This document shows, piece after piece, positions 1 through 7,199 of a stretch of 37,504 nucleotides of DNA; position 1 is the first letter of the stretch, and each line of letters starts with the position of its first letter. Source of the DNA: Oceanisphaera litoralis (GTDB taxonomy: Bacteria; Pseudomonadota; Gammaproteobacteria; Enterobacterales; Aeromonadaceae); the NCBI RefSeq assembly GCF_016907015.1, contig NZ_JAFBBE010000028.1, positions 1 to 37,504 on the forward strand, in the 5' to 3' direction. Position numbers and translations under genes: made by a program. The notes under the pieces were generated by a model that worked only from the letters and a program-made list of their open reading frames with translations, did no database searches and had not been told where the DNA came from.

Positions 1-143
1 ATTAAGGGCGGGACACGCCCGGTTAGCCTGTGAAGTGAGCGATGCATTAATGTCGCCAGCAGCAGGAACCCACCGAAGTGAGTTAAGCGCAAGCGCTTAA
101 CCGCAGTAGGAATCCTCGGCCTTTAGGCCGAGGAGGATGTCAA
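1..143 (+). mobile_element. Right end of an IS200/IS605-type (TnpB) element
   Basis: After the tnpB tail there is a perfect 8-bp inverted repeat (TTAAGCGC/GCGCTTAA, 83-100) and then a strong subterminal hairpin with 9-bp arms (113-121 and 126-134, loop TTTA), followed by GATGTCAA. The layout of hairpin then TCAA matches the right-end structure of IS605-family elements; in IS608 the right cleavage tetranucleotide is TCAA. I place the element end at 143. The left end is outside the window. Confidence 0.7.
2..100 (+). CDS. tnpB: TnpB C-terminal tail (partial, 5' end outside window)
   Basis: An open frame entering from the left edge encodes about 32 residues before TAA at 98-100. The peptide (GHARLACEV...SPAAGTHRSE) is the characteristic low-complexity C-terminal tail of IS200/IS605 TnpB proteins from gammaproteobacteria. 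The RuvC and zinc-finger parts lie outside the window, so catalytic integrity cannot be judged. The tail is followed at once by right-end hairpins, as expected when the 3' end of tnpB overlaps the element end and its guide RNA. This copy is clearly distinct from the complete tnpB near 17 kb, which ends in a different, shorter tail. Confidence 0.75.
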   Translation, partial: LRAGHARLACEVSDALMSPAAGTHRSELSASA

Positions 144-163
144 AGCTGATATACCCTGCTCAG
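61..163 (+). ncRNA. Putative omega-RNA 3' part plus guide of the left TnpB element
   Basis: TnpB proteins use an RNA transcribed from the 3' end of tnpB through the right end, with the guide taken from flanking DNA. The two stem-loops at 83-100 and 113-134 are candidate scaffold stems, and bases from 144 on, just upstream of the symporter gene, would be the guide. The 5' boundary is unknown. This is inference from family architecture; there is no direct evidence of transcription. Confidence 0.4.
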
Positions 164-171
164 GAGTCACT

Positions 172-1650
172 ATGAAACGAGAACAATGGGGTTCTCGCAC
201 CGGCTTTATCCTTGCCGCCGTCGGCTCTGCCGTCGGCCTGGGTAACATCTGGCGCTTCCCTTATATGGCGTATGAAAACGGCGGTGGCGCCTTTTTCATT
301 CCCTACCTGTTTGCCATGCTGACCGCCGGCATTCCCTTCATGATCCTGGAATTTACCCTGGGTCATAAATACCGCTCCGGCGCCCCCAAAACGCTGAAAG
401 CCCTCAACAATCGCTTTGAGTGGCTGGGCTGGTTCCAGGTCATGATCTCGGCCATTATCGCCTTCTACTATGTGGTGGTGATTGCCTGGGCCATCTCTTA
501 TACCTACTTCGCCTTTACTCAGGCCTGGGGCGAAGACAGCAACGGCTTCTTCTTCGGAGAATTCCTCGGCCTGGGCGGCGACAGTGCGCCTTCCAACCTG
601 GGTGGCCTGCAATGGCACCTGCTGCTGCCCCTGTGCCTGGCCTGGGCCACCACCTATTTCGCCACTTACCGGGGCGTAAAAGGCGGTATCGAGAAGGTCA
701 ACAAGGTACTGATGCCGCTGCTGTTCGTGATGGTATTGCTGCTGATCGGTCGCATCGCCTTTTTGCCCGGTGCCCTGAACGGCATCAACTGGCTGCTGGA
801 GCCCGATTTCAGCAAGATCTGGGATCTCAAGGTATGGTCTGCCGCCTATGGTCAGATCTTCTTCACCCTGAGTGTCGGCTTCGCCATCATGCTGTCTTAC
901 GCCAGCTACCTGCCGGAAAAGTCCGACATCAACAATAACGCCTTCATGACGGTATTGATGAACTGCGGCTTCTCCATGCTGGCCGGCATCATGATCTTCG
1001 GCGCCCTCGGCTACATGGCCCACGCCCAGAGCAAGGAACTAACCGAGGTGGTCAGCTCCGGTGTGGGTCTGGCCTTCGTGACCTTGCCTACCGCCATCAA
1101 CCTGCTGCCCGCGCCCGGGGTTATGGGGCCCTTGTTCTTCCTGGCCCTGGTGTTTGCCGGTATCAGCTCCCACATCTCCATCGCCGAGGCCGTCACCACC
1201 GGCCTGATGGACAAGCTGGGCTGGAGCCGTCCGAAAACCGCCACCATCTTCTGCTCGACCGGTCTGGTGGTGAGCCTGATGTTCATCACCCAGGGCGGCC
1301 TGCTGCTGCTGGATCTGGTGGATTATTTCATCAACAACATCGCCCTGCTCGGCTCCTGCCTGCTTGAGCTGTTCCTGGTCGGCTGGCTGTGCCGGCTGGA
1401 AGACTTCCGTACCCATGCCAACCGCCTGTCCGAATTCACCATCGGCGGCTGGTGGGCCATTTGCATCCGTTTTGTCTCCATCGGCATTCTGGTGGTGATA
1501 CTGTTCAACAACATTCTGAGTGCCTTCCGCGAGAACTACGGCGGCTACTCCGATAATGACGTGATCTTTATCGGCTGGGGCATGATTGCACTGATGCTGG
1601 TGCTGGCCATCATCATCAACCTCAGCAGCAAGAAGGAGACCACCGCATGA
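172..1650 (+). CDS. Sodium-dependent symporter, NSS/SNF family (large subunit)
   Basis: The 492-residue product is a polytopic inner-membrane protein of the neurotransmitter:sodium symporter family. TM1 carries the family hallmark GSAVGLGNIWRFPY at residues 18-31, which contributes to the Na+ and substrate sites, and roughly 12 hydrophobic helices follow. Bacterial members take up amino acids such as tryptophan, leucine or methionine; the substrate cannot be read from sequence. The ATG at 172 follows CAGGAGTCACT, a good ribosome site. The stop overlaps the start of a tiny second subunit (ATGA), the arrangement of MetP/MetS-type two-component transporters. The gene lies immediately downstream of a TnpB element end, so its promoter region is close to that insertion. 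Confidence 0.93.
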   Translation: MKREQWGSRTGFILAAVGSAVGLGNIWRFPYMAYENGGGAFFIPYLFAMLTAGIPFMILEFTLGHKYRSGAPKTLKALNNRFEWLGWFQVMISAIIAFYYVVVIAWAISYTYFAFTQAWGEDSNGFFFGEFLGLGGDSAPSNLGGLQWHLLLPLCLAWATTYFATYRGVKGGIEKVNKVLMPLLFVMVLLLIGRIAFLPGALNGINWLLEPDFSKIWDLKVWSAAYGQIFFTLSVGFAIMLSYASYLPEKSDINNNAFMTVLMNCGFSMLAGIMIFGALGYMAHAQSKELTEVVSSGVGLAFVTLPTAINLLPAPGVMGPLFFLALVFAGISSHISIAEAVTTGLMDKLGWSRPKTATIFCSTGLVVSLMFITQGGLLLLDLVDYFINNIALLGSCLLELFLVGWLCRLEDFRTHANRLSEFTIGGWWAICIRFVSIGILVVILFNNILSAFRENYGGYSDNDVIFIGWGMIALMLVLAIIINLSSKKETTA

Positions 1651-1748
1651 GCACCGGAGCCATCATCATGATGCTGATTGGGCTCGGCATCACCTGGGGC
1701 GGCGCCGCCCTCTGCATTCGCCGAGCCATGAAGTCCAAGGCAAAATAA
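1647..1748 (+). CDS. MetS-like small subunit of NSS transporter
   Basis: This 33-residue single-span membrane peptide begins MSTGAIIMMLIGLGITWGG and ends with a short basic tail (CIRRAMKSKAK). Its ATG overlaps the TGA of the upstream symporter (ATGA), implying translational coupling. Small proteins with a GxGxTWGG-like helix encoded directly after NSS transporters are known as MetS family small subunits; in the founding MetPS pair of Corynebacterium the small subunit is needed for transport. The gene is too short for most ORF callers. A strong hairpin terminator follows eight bases after the stop, so the two genes form a complete unit. Confidence 0.85.
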   Translation: MSTGAIIMMLIGLGITWGGAALCIRRAMKSKAK

Positions 1749-1756
1749 GGTATCAG

Positions 1757-1780
1757 GGCAGCCAAGAGGCTGCCTTTTTT
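1757..1780 (+). terminator. Intrinsic terminator of the symporter operon
   Basis: A perfect 7-bp stem (GGCAGCC/GGCTGCC, loop AAGA) is followed by six T residues, directly after the small subunit gene. Confidence 0.9.
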
Positions 1781-1847
1781 GTATAGTGAAAGTTTGTTGC
1801 AGAAACCCCTCCCTAGCCCTTTCCTTGCCGGATGTTTGGATTGAGCT

Positions 1848-1951
1848 GTAGGCGCCGCTTCAGCTGGCGCAAACCTACAAATGACGTGGCACCTGCAGAA
1901 TCGGTGTTAACGGCCAGCGGAGCTGGCCCTGCCGACTGAAGTGGCAGCTAC
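1848..1951. repeat. REP-like inverted pair, family A
   Basis: The stretch starts with GTAGGCGCCGCTTCAGCTGG and ends with the inverted relative ACTGAAGTGGCAGCTAC. Each unit has a GTAG head and a short palindrome, the structure of GTAG-class REP sequences mobilised by REP-associated tyrosine transposases (RAYT). The same sequence recurs at about 10.7, 12.9, 17.65, 20.0, 23.9 and 28.7 kb. The spacer, including the GCCCCGGATGT stretch to its right, is also shared with the 10.7 kb copy. Confidence 0.75.
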
Positions 1952-2048
1952 AAGGTCATGCCCCAAATAGCCCCGGATGTATGGGTGAGATGATTTCGCC
2001 CCCGACTCCGGGTATGCTTGCGCGTTTTCATCCATGCAGGTAGTGATA

Positions 2049-2822
2049 ATGGACTGGGATCCCCATGTTACCGGCCGCAATGGCGTGCTGGCACAACTTG
2101 CCAATCTCATCGAGATCGGCACGCCGCAGTGGCCCACCCTGGCCGAGCTGAACCGACGCCTGGCCGCCGACGTGCCGGTGCAATTTATCGACGATGACCG
2201 TTTTGCCGCGCTGAACTGCTATTACGAGCAGGCGGTGGCCCAGGGCATGGTGCCGACCCGCGCCGCCAACTGGCATGATTTTTTTGGTGCCGTGATCTGG
2301 GCGCTGTTTCCCCGCACCAAGGCGTTGCTCAACCGGCTGCACATGGAAGATATCGCCGTATCCGGCCTCGGCAAACGCACGCCCCGGCGCGACCGGGTAA
2401 CCCACTTCGACGAATGTGGTCTGGTGCTGGCGGTCAAGGACAAGACCGAAGCCGAGCACTGGCTGCGCGAACACGACTGGCAGCAGCTGTTTATTACCGA
2501 ACGCGACCGCTGGGGACCAAGCTGGCAGCCCTTTATCTTCGGCCATGCACTATACGAGCAGGCGCTGGCACCTTTTATCGGCATGACCGGCAAATGCGTG
2601 GTGCTGGAGATGGATGCCGCCTTTTTTGCATTGCCCGCCGCCGCACGTTATCCGCTGCTGGATGCCCGGCTGGCGGAGCATCTTGAGCAGAATACGCTGT
2701 TCGACCGGCCGCGCCCTCTGTTGCCGCTGCCCTTGCTGGGCATCCCCGGCTGGTGGCCGGCCAACGAAGATCCGGCCTTTTATCAGAACCGGGATTACTT
2801 CCGCCCCCGGCGTAACAGGTGA
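2049..2822 (+). CDS. DUF3025 domain-containing protein
   Basis: The 257-residue cytoplasmic protein resembles the DUF3025 family: a WDP start, a conserved central NWHDFFGAVIWALFPRTK segment (about residues 73-90) and a C-terminal LLPLPLLGIPGWWP motif. No signal peptide or membrane helix is visible and its function is unknown. I chose the ATG at 2049 because AGGTAG lies at good spacing before it; an in-frame ATG at 2034 has no ribosome site and would add five residues. It precedes lpxM by 54 bases on the same strand and may be cotranscribed with it. Confidence 0.8.
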   Translation: MDWDPHVTGRNGVLAQLANLIEIGTPQWPTLAELNRRLAADVPVQFIDDDRFAALNCYYEQAVAQGMVPTRAANWHDFFGAVIWALFPRTKALLNRLHMEDIAVSGLGKRTPRRDRVTHFDECGLVLAVKDKTEAEHWLREHDWQQLFITERDRWGPSWQPFIFGHALYEQALAPFIGMTGKCVVLEMDAAFFALPAAARYPLLDARLAEHLEQNTLFDRPRPLLPLPLLGIPGWWPANEDPAFYQNRDYFRPRRNR

Positions 2823-2876
2823 TTTACCTCGATTTTTTTCTTACACTTGCCGCCTTATCAGAAAGAGGATGTTGTT

Positions 2877-3845
2877 ATGTCCGGGTCCGACCCCGTTTAT
2901 GACCTTGAATTCAAACGTCATTACCTGCACCCCAGATACTGGCTGACCTGGCTGGCCATCGGCTTGCTGTGGCTGCTGGCCTGGCTGCCGGTACCAGCAC
3001 GCGACGCAGTGGCCGGCGCATTTGCGCCCCTGCTGGTGAAACTGGCCAAAAAGCAGTGTTATATTGCCCGCACCAATATCCGGCTGTGCTTTCCCGAGCT
3101 GCCTGCCGATGAGGTAGAGCAGATGCTGCTGAATTCCATTCGTGCCGGCCTGATGACCTTTATGGGGTACGGCGAGTGGACCGCCCGCAGTCGTGACTAT
3201 CTGCAAGGTCGCTTCGTGGTGCAGGGCCAGGAGCACCTGGATGCCTGCCTGGCGAAGGATGAAAAAATCATCTTCATGATCCCTCACACCTGGGCCATCG
3301 ACGCCGGAGGCCTTTATCTCACCTCGCTGGGCCTGCCGATGTGCACCATGATGCACAGCGCCAAGAACCCGGTGTTCGACTGGTTTATCAACCGCCAGCG
3401 CGCACGTTTCAACGGCATCGTCTACGAGCGCGATGCCGGCATCAAGGCGGTGATCAAGACCATCAAGAGTGGCAAGCACTTCTTCTATCTGCCGGATCAG
3501 GATCACGGCCGGGAAGCCAGCCTCTTCGTGCCCTTTTTCGCCGAACTCAAGGCCACCCTGCCGGCCCTGCCCAAGCTGGTAAAGCTGACCGGCGCCAGGG
3601 TCATACCCGTGCTCAGTGTCTACAATGCCGAGCAGCATCGCTACGAGCTGATCCTTCGCCCGGCCATGGCGCCCTACCCCACCGCCGATATTGCCGCCGA
3701 TACCCGGGCGATGAACGCGGAAATAGAAGCCCTGCTCACCGAGTGGCCCGAGCAGTACATGTGGTTTCTGAAATATTTTCAGACCCAGGTCGATACCGAC
3801 GAAGGCCGTTACGAAGCAGGAATCCGGGAGATAAGAAAACAATGA
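2877..3845 (+). CDS. lpxM: Lipid A biosynthesis acyltransferase LpxM (MsbB)
   Basis: The 322-residue inner-membrane-associated enzyme transfers the secondary acyl chain (myristate in E. coli) from acyl-ACP to lauroyl-Kdo2-lipid IVA, completing hexa-acyl lipid A. An N-terminal hydrophobic anchor (about residues 20-45) precedes the catalytic HX4D motif (HTWAID). The segments NPVFDWFINRQRARF, YLPDQDHG and PEQYMWFLK follow, matching LpxM more closely than LpxL. The start at 2877 follows GAAAGAGGA; an upstream TTG at 2847 is possible but has no ribosome site. The stop overlaps the ATG of a 36-residue membrane microprotein. Confidence 0.92.
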   Translation: MSGSDPVYDLEFKRHYLHPRYWLTWLAIGLLWLLAWLPVPARDAVAGAFAPLLVKLAKKQCYIARTNIRLCFPELPADEVEQMLLNSIRAGLMTFMGYGEWTARSRDYLQGRFVVQGQEHLDACLAKDEKIIFMIPHTWAIDAGGLYLTSLGLPMCTMMHSAKNPVFDWFINRQRARFNGIVYERDAGIKAVIKTIKSGKHFFYLPDQDHGREASLFVPFFAELKATLPALPKLVKLTGARVIPVLSVYNAEQHRYELILRPAMAPYPTADIAADTRAMNAEIEALLTEWPEQYMWFLKYFQTQVDTDEGRYEAGIREIRKQ

Positions 3846-3952
3846 GCTGGCTGGAATACCTGCTGACCATCGCCGGCGGCCTGCTGGTTATGTGGCTGGT
3901 GGCCCGCATCGATGACGGGTTGATCGAGAAAGAACGCAAAGGTGAGGACTGA
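3842..3952 (+). CDS. 36-residue single-span membrane microprotein coupled to lpxM
   Basis: The product has one hydrophobic helix (LEYLLTIAGGLLVMWLVA, about residues 4-21) and a charged cytoplasmic-type tail ending EKERKGED. Its start codon overlaps the lpxM stop (ATGA), so translation is probably coupled. I do not recognise the family. Support rests on the overlap, the protein-like composition and the clear amphipathic layout. A role beside LpxM at the inner membrane is inference only. A heptamer repeat begins right after the stop. Confidence 0.6.
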   Translation: MSWLEYLLTIAGGLLVMWLVARIDDGLIEKERKGED

Positions 3953-3953
3953 G

Positions 3954-4019
3954 GGGTAAGGGGTGAGGGGTGAAGGGTGAAGGGTGAAGGGTGAAGGGTG
4001 AAGGGTGAAGAGTGAGGAG
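3954..4019. repeat. Heptanucleotide tandem repeat (GGGTGAA)n
   Basis: Six exact consecutive GGGTGAA copies (3968-4009) are flanked by degenerate copies (GGGTAAG, GGGTGAG, GAGTGAG) and then a GGA/GAG run. It lies just after the microprotein stop, between lpxM and the convergent tauE-like gene. The related inverted string CTCACTCCTCACCCCTCAC lies at about 4218-4236. Confidence 0.9.
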
Positions 4020-4033
4020 GAGGAGGAGGTTTT

Positions 4034-4057
4034 GTAGCGGCCGCTTTAGCTGGCCGG
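4034..4057. repeat. REP-like unit, family A (single)
   Basis: GTAGCGGCCGCTTTAGCTGG plus a few more bases forms the same GTAG head and CTTTAGC palindrome as the other family A units. It is unpaired here. Confidence 0.6.
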
Positions 4058-4086
4058 TTTTGCGTAGCAAAACTAAACAAAATCAA

Positions 4087-4110
4087 GATCCTGACGTTCG
4101 TCAGGATGAC
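4087..4110. repeat. Dispersed hairpin repeat (ATCCTGACG/CGTCAGGAT)
   Basis: A perfect 9-bp stem with a TT loop. A second copy with a GAAA loop is at 28788-28814. It is followed by G/C-poor sequence and no T tract, so a terminator role is not clear. Confidence 0.7.
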
Positions 4111-4146
4111 GGCACAAAACGCTTGGCGCCTTGTTTTCTGATAGTC

Positions 4147-4214
4147 GTAGGGTCGAATTTATTCGACCGAAGGCGTGCCTCGATGATCTAATGGTCGATT
4201 GAAATCGACCCTAC
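4147..4214. repeat. REP-like inverted pair, family B (GTAGGGTCGA)
   Basis: GTAGGGTCGAATTTATTCGACC faces the inverted unit TCGACCCTAC at 4205-4214. A second member of this family lies at 14411-14492. The GTAG head is shared with family A but the body differs. Confidence 0.7.
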
Positions 4215-4240
4215 AACTCACTCCTCACCCCTCACAATAT

Positions 4241-5032
4241 TTACCCCGGGAAAAACAGGAACTTGGTGCCGACCAGCAGCAGGAATATCGCAAAGGCGCG
4301 TTTCAGTACCAGGGCCGAGAGCTTATGCGCCAGTATGGCGCCGAATCGGGCGAAGGGCATGCTGGCCAGACTGATGCCGATCATCGCCGGCAGATAAACA
4401 TAACCCCAGGCTTCGTCCGGCAAGCCCTGATGCGCCATGCCGTGCACCACGTAGCTGAGCGCCCCCACCAGCGCAATGGGAAAGCCGCATACCGACGATA
4501 CCGCCACCGCCCGCTGCATGGGCACCGAACACCAGCTGAGAAACGGCACCGTTAGCGAGCCGCCCCCGATGCCGAAAATGCCCGAGGCCCAGCCGATAAT
4601 ACCGCCCGCCGCCACCTGCACCGGCTTGCCGGGCAACTGGGCGCCGCCCCTGGGTGCCAGACCAAACAGCATCTGTGCCGCCATCAGCCAGGCGAACAAA
4701 CCAATCAGCCGCTGCAGCAGCGGGCCCGAGAGCTTGTCGGCGGTATAACCGCCCAGCCAGGCACCTACGACGATGCCGACGGACAGCATTGCTGCCAGGC
4801 GCCAGTCGATAGCTCTGCGACCATGGTGGGTGTGAATGGCAGTCAGCGAGGTAAACATGATGGTGGCCAGCGAGGTGCCCACCGCCATGTGGGTCACCAG
4901 ATCACCGCCGATACCCTGTAATTTAAAGCTGATAATCAGCACCGGCACGATAATGAGCCCGCCGCCCACGCCAAACAGTCCGGCCAGGGTGCCGGCAAAG
5001 GCGCCCAACGCCAGATACATCAACCAGGTCAT
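4241..5032 (-). CDS. TauE/SafE-family anion permease
   Basis: The 263-residue polytopic inner-membrane protein belongs to the TauE/SafE family, whose members export sulfite, sulfonates or related organic anions. The glycine-rich repeat-1 signature GVGGGLIIVPVL is at residues 21-32, and its repeat-2 counterpart GIGGGSLTVPFLS lies near residue 155; the two-fold internal repeat is typical. About eight hydrophobic segments are visible. The ATG at 5032 follows AGGGATTCAAT. No neighbouring sulfur genes indicate the substrate. It lies downstream of motY on the same strand, separated by about 150 bases containing a repeat remnant. Confidence 0.88.
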   Translation of the reverse strand: MTWLMYLALGAFAGTLAGLFGVGGGLIIVPVLIISFKLQGIGGDLVTHMAVGTSLATIMFTSLTAIHTHHGRRAIDWRLAAMLSVGIVVGAWLGGYTADKLSGPLLQRLIGLFAWLMAAQMLFGLAPRGGAQLPGKPVQVAAGGIIGWASGIFGIGGGSLTVPFLSWCSVPMQRAVAVSSVCGFPIALVGALSYVVHGMAHQGLPDEAWGYVYLPAMIGISLASMPFARFGAILAHKLSALVLKRAFAIFLLLVGTKFLFFPG

Positions 5033-5103
5033 ATTGAATCCCTAAAAAGACAAAAGGCCATAAACTACCGAAAGCTGCGGTAAAAGCCAACCGGAAAAGC
5101 GTG

Positions 5104-5174
5104 AGGCGCCGGCTACAAACCACGGCAAGGCCATATCAAAAAGAGCCCGAATGTCCGGATAGGGCTGTAGATAC
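5104..5174. repeat. Degenerate REP/spacer repeat
   Basis: GCGCCGGCTACAA is followed by a spacer with AGCCCGAATGTCCGGATAGG and GGGCTGTAGATACC. The same spacer (AGCCCCGGATGTCTGG, GGGCTGTAGATACC) is found at about 10790-10824 and, in part, at about 1967-1980. The inverted AGCCC/GGGCT arms could form a hairpin between motY and the tauE-like gene. Confidence 0.5.
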
Positions 5175-5180
5175 CCTCTC

Positions 5181-6050
5181 TCAGAGTCTGTCGTGGCCCA
5201 GGCTGATGACCACCCGGCGGTTGGTGTCGCGCCCGTCGGGCGTGCGGTTGTCGGCAATGGGCCGGCGCTCGCCATGCCCTTCCAGACTGATGGTGTCTTC
5301 CGGCAGGCCTAGGTTCATGAAGTGCGCCTTGATGGCCTCGGCCCGACGCTGCGACAGCTGCTTGTTATGATTGGCGGTACCAAAGCTGTCGGTATAGGTA
5401 TTGATCACCACGTCGCCGATATCGGGATCGGCCTTCACATAGGCGGCAATCATCGCCAGTCGCCGGCTGGAATGGGCAGTCAATACATCGTTATTGTTGA
5501 CGTAATTGAGCACGCTGAAGGCGATATCCTCGAAGCTGTAGGGCAGCAGATTCGCCTGGCAGTCGAGAAAGGCGGCGTAACGGGCACGAAAGTTGACCGA
5601 CGACAGGCCCACCCCGGTGGGCTGACCATGACGATACCAGTCATCAAAATAGAAGGTCGGCCAGCGTCCCTCGCTCAGCTCGTCCAGCATCACCCAGGCC
5701 GACTGCTGCTCGACCATGGCATCAAACTGCTGATAAAAGGTGACCTTGGTCAGGTTGTGCGCCGCCCGACCCGGCTGCCATTGCGGCGGTACGCTTTTCA
5801 GCATCGCCGACTGGGTACGCGGCTGCGCCCGCAGCGGATTCAACTCAAACACCAGATTGATGTTTTTGGACGCCCGGCTGATAAAGCTACCGGTGCCAAA
5901 GCCGGGAATGGGATGCTCCAGCCGACATTCCACCGCCGAGTCCGAGGTGAGCCGCCACAGGGACTGATCCATATTCGCGATATAAGTCCGGGGTTGGGCC
6001 CAGGCACCGGCGCACAGGGTCAGCCCTGCTACTACAGAAATAAGGCGCAC
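5181..6050 (-). CDS. motY: Flagellar motor T-ring protein MotY
   Basis: The 289-residue periplasmic protein is the MotY component of the Na+-driven polar flagellar motor, which forms the T-ring that recruits the PomA/PomB stator. A signal peptide (MRLISVVAGLTLCAGAWA, probable cleavage before Q19) leads into the MotY N-domain with the conserved CRLEHPIPGFG segment and later LPYSFEDIAF. A C-terminal OmpA-like peptidoglycan-binding domain follows (about residues 165-285; NTYTDSFGT, LSQRRAEAI, GHGERRPIADN, NRRVVISLG). Length is close to Vibrio MotY (about 293). The start is GTG at 6050 with CAGGAGAG upstream. No other flagellar genes are in the window; it follows the adenine deaminase gene by 53 bases and may be cotranscribed. 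Confidence 0.92.
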   Translation of the reverse strand: MRLISVVAGLTLCAGAWAQPRTYIANMDQSLWRLTSDSAVECRLEHPIPGFGTGSFISRASKNINLVFELNPLRAQPRTQSAMLKSVPPQWQPGRAAHNLTKVTFYQQFDAMVEQQSAWVMLDELSEGRWPTFYFDDWYRHGQPTGVGLSSVNFRARYAAFLDCQANLLPYSFEDIAFSVLNYVNNNDVLTAHSSRRLAMIAAYVKADPDIGDVVINTYTDSFGTANHNKQLSQRRAEAIKAHFMNLGLPEDTISLEGHGERRPIADNRTPDGRDTNRRVVISLGHDRL

Positions 6051-6103
6051 GTCTGCTCTCCTGTCGATCGTTACGCAGGTTATCGGCGCCTGGGGCCAAC
6101 TCT

Positions 6104-7126
6104 TTAATGCTTTAGCGCGAGGCCGGCTTGCTCGCCATAGGCCTTGAGCTCCCGCGTCAGCACCGCCTTTTCTTCCGGCGACAGCCAGCAGGCTTCCACC
6201 CCGTTCAGCGCCAGCAGTAACAAATCTTCGTTGCTGGCTCCCAGCTCCTGCTGCACTGCCTCATAGTTGGCATTCATGTAACCGCCGAAATACGCCGGAT
6301 CGTCGGAATTGACTGTCACACACAGGCCCGCATGCAGCAGCTGGAGTATGGGGTGCTCCGCCATGGTCTCGATGACCTTGAGCTTGAGATTGGACAGCGG
6401 ACACAGGGTAAGCGGAATTCGCTCCCGCGCCAGCCGTGCCATCAGGGGCATATCGGTCATGGCCGCTACCCCGTGATCGATACGCTCCACCTTGAGAATA
6501 TCCAGCGCATCGCGAATATAGCCGGCCGGCCCTTCTTCTCCGGCATGGGCCACCAGCCGATAGCCCTGCTCCCGAGCGGCGGCATATACCTGGGTGAATT
6601 TGGTGGGCGGATTGCCCTTTTCCGCCGAGTCGAGGCCGATACCCGACAATTGCTGACGGAAGGGCTCGGCGTGGTGCAGGGTCTCGAAGGCCGACGCCTG
6701 AGACAGATGACGCAAAAACGACATGATCAGGCGGCTGGTCAGCCCCCACTGCTGCCGGGCCTGCTCCAGCGCCCGGTGAATACCGCCCACCACCACCGCC
6801 AGTGACACCCCCCGCCCGGTATGGGCCTGGGGGTCGAAGAAAATCTCCACATGGCGCACCCGCTCGGCATGGACCCGCCGCAGATAGGCCCAGGTCAGAT
6901 CGAAAAAATCCTGCTCGGTGAGCAGTACCTGCATGCCCTGATAATAGACATCGAGAAACGATGGCAGATCTTCAAACCGATAGGCCGACCTGAGGGCGCT
7001 TTCATCCGGGTAATCGAGGGTGATACCATTGCGCCTGGCCAGGGCAAACACCATTTCAGGCTCCAGGGTTCCTTCTATATGCAGATGCAGTTCCACCTTG
7101 GGCAATTCACTGATAAACGTGGACAT
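6104..7126 (-). CDS. Adenine deaminase-type member of the adenosine deaminase family
   Basis: The 340-residue metal-dependent amidohydrolase has Zn ligands visible as H14 and H16 (LHLHIEGTLEPE), H194 in AHAGEE with catalytic E197, and D275 in NSDDPAYFGGY. The segments FFDPQAHTGRG and SDDPAYFGGYMNANY match the bacterial/fungal adenine deaminase subgroup (for example Pseudomonas PA0148) better than classical adenosine deaminase, so adenine to hypoxanthine is the likely reaction in purine salvage. The start at 7126 follows GCGGAGAAACGCC; the frame stays open 24 codons further upstream but there is no better start. A 184-bp MITE lies 73 bases upstream of the start and may separate or carry its promoter. 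Confidence 0.87.
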   Translation of the reverse strand: MSTFISELPKVELHLHIEGTLEPEMVFALARRNGITLDYPDESALRSAYRFEDLPSFLDVYYQGMQVLLTEQDFFDLTWAYLRRVHAERVRHVEIFFDPQAHTGRGVSLAVVVGGIHRALEQARQQWGLTSRLIMSFLRHLSQASAFETLHHAEPFRQQLSGIGLDSAEKGNPPTKFTQVYAAAREQGYRLVAHAGEEGPAGYIRDALDILKVERIDHGVAAMTDMPLMARLARERIPLTLCPLSNLKLKVIETMAEHPILQLLHAGLCVTVNSDDPAYFGGYMNANYEAVQQELGASNEDLLLLALNGVEACWLSPEEKAVLTRELKAYGEQAGLALKH

Positions 7127-7199
7127 GGCGTTTCTCCGCTGTTTATAAACCGGTGGTTCGAGTCCGTCCAAAAAACCATTAGGTTTCCAAAAAACCAAT

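Noticed and set aside
2841-3842. Long minus-strand ORF of 333 codons opposite lpxM
   Set aside because: Its composition (G, H and Q rich) is typical of an antisense shadow of a GC-rich gene, and lpxM on the plus strand is certain.
4087-4110. Hairpin as terminator for lpxM or the tauE-like gene
   Set aside because: No T tract on either side, and the same hairpin occurs elsewhere as a dispersed repeat.
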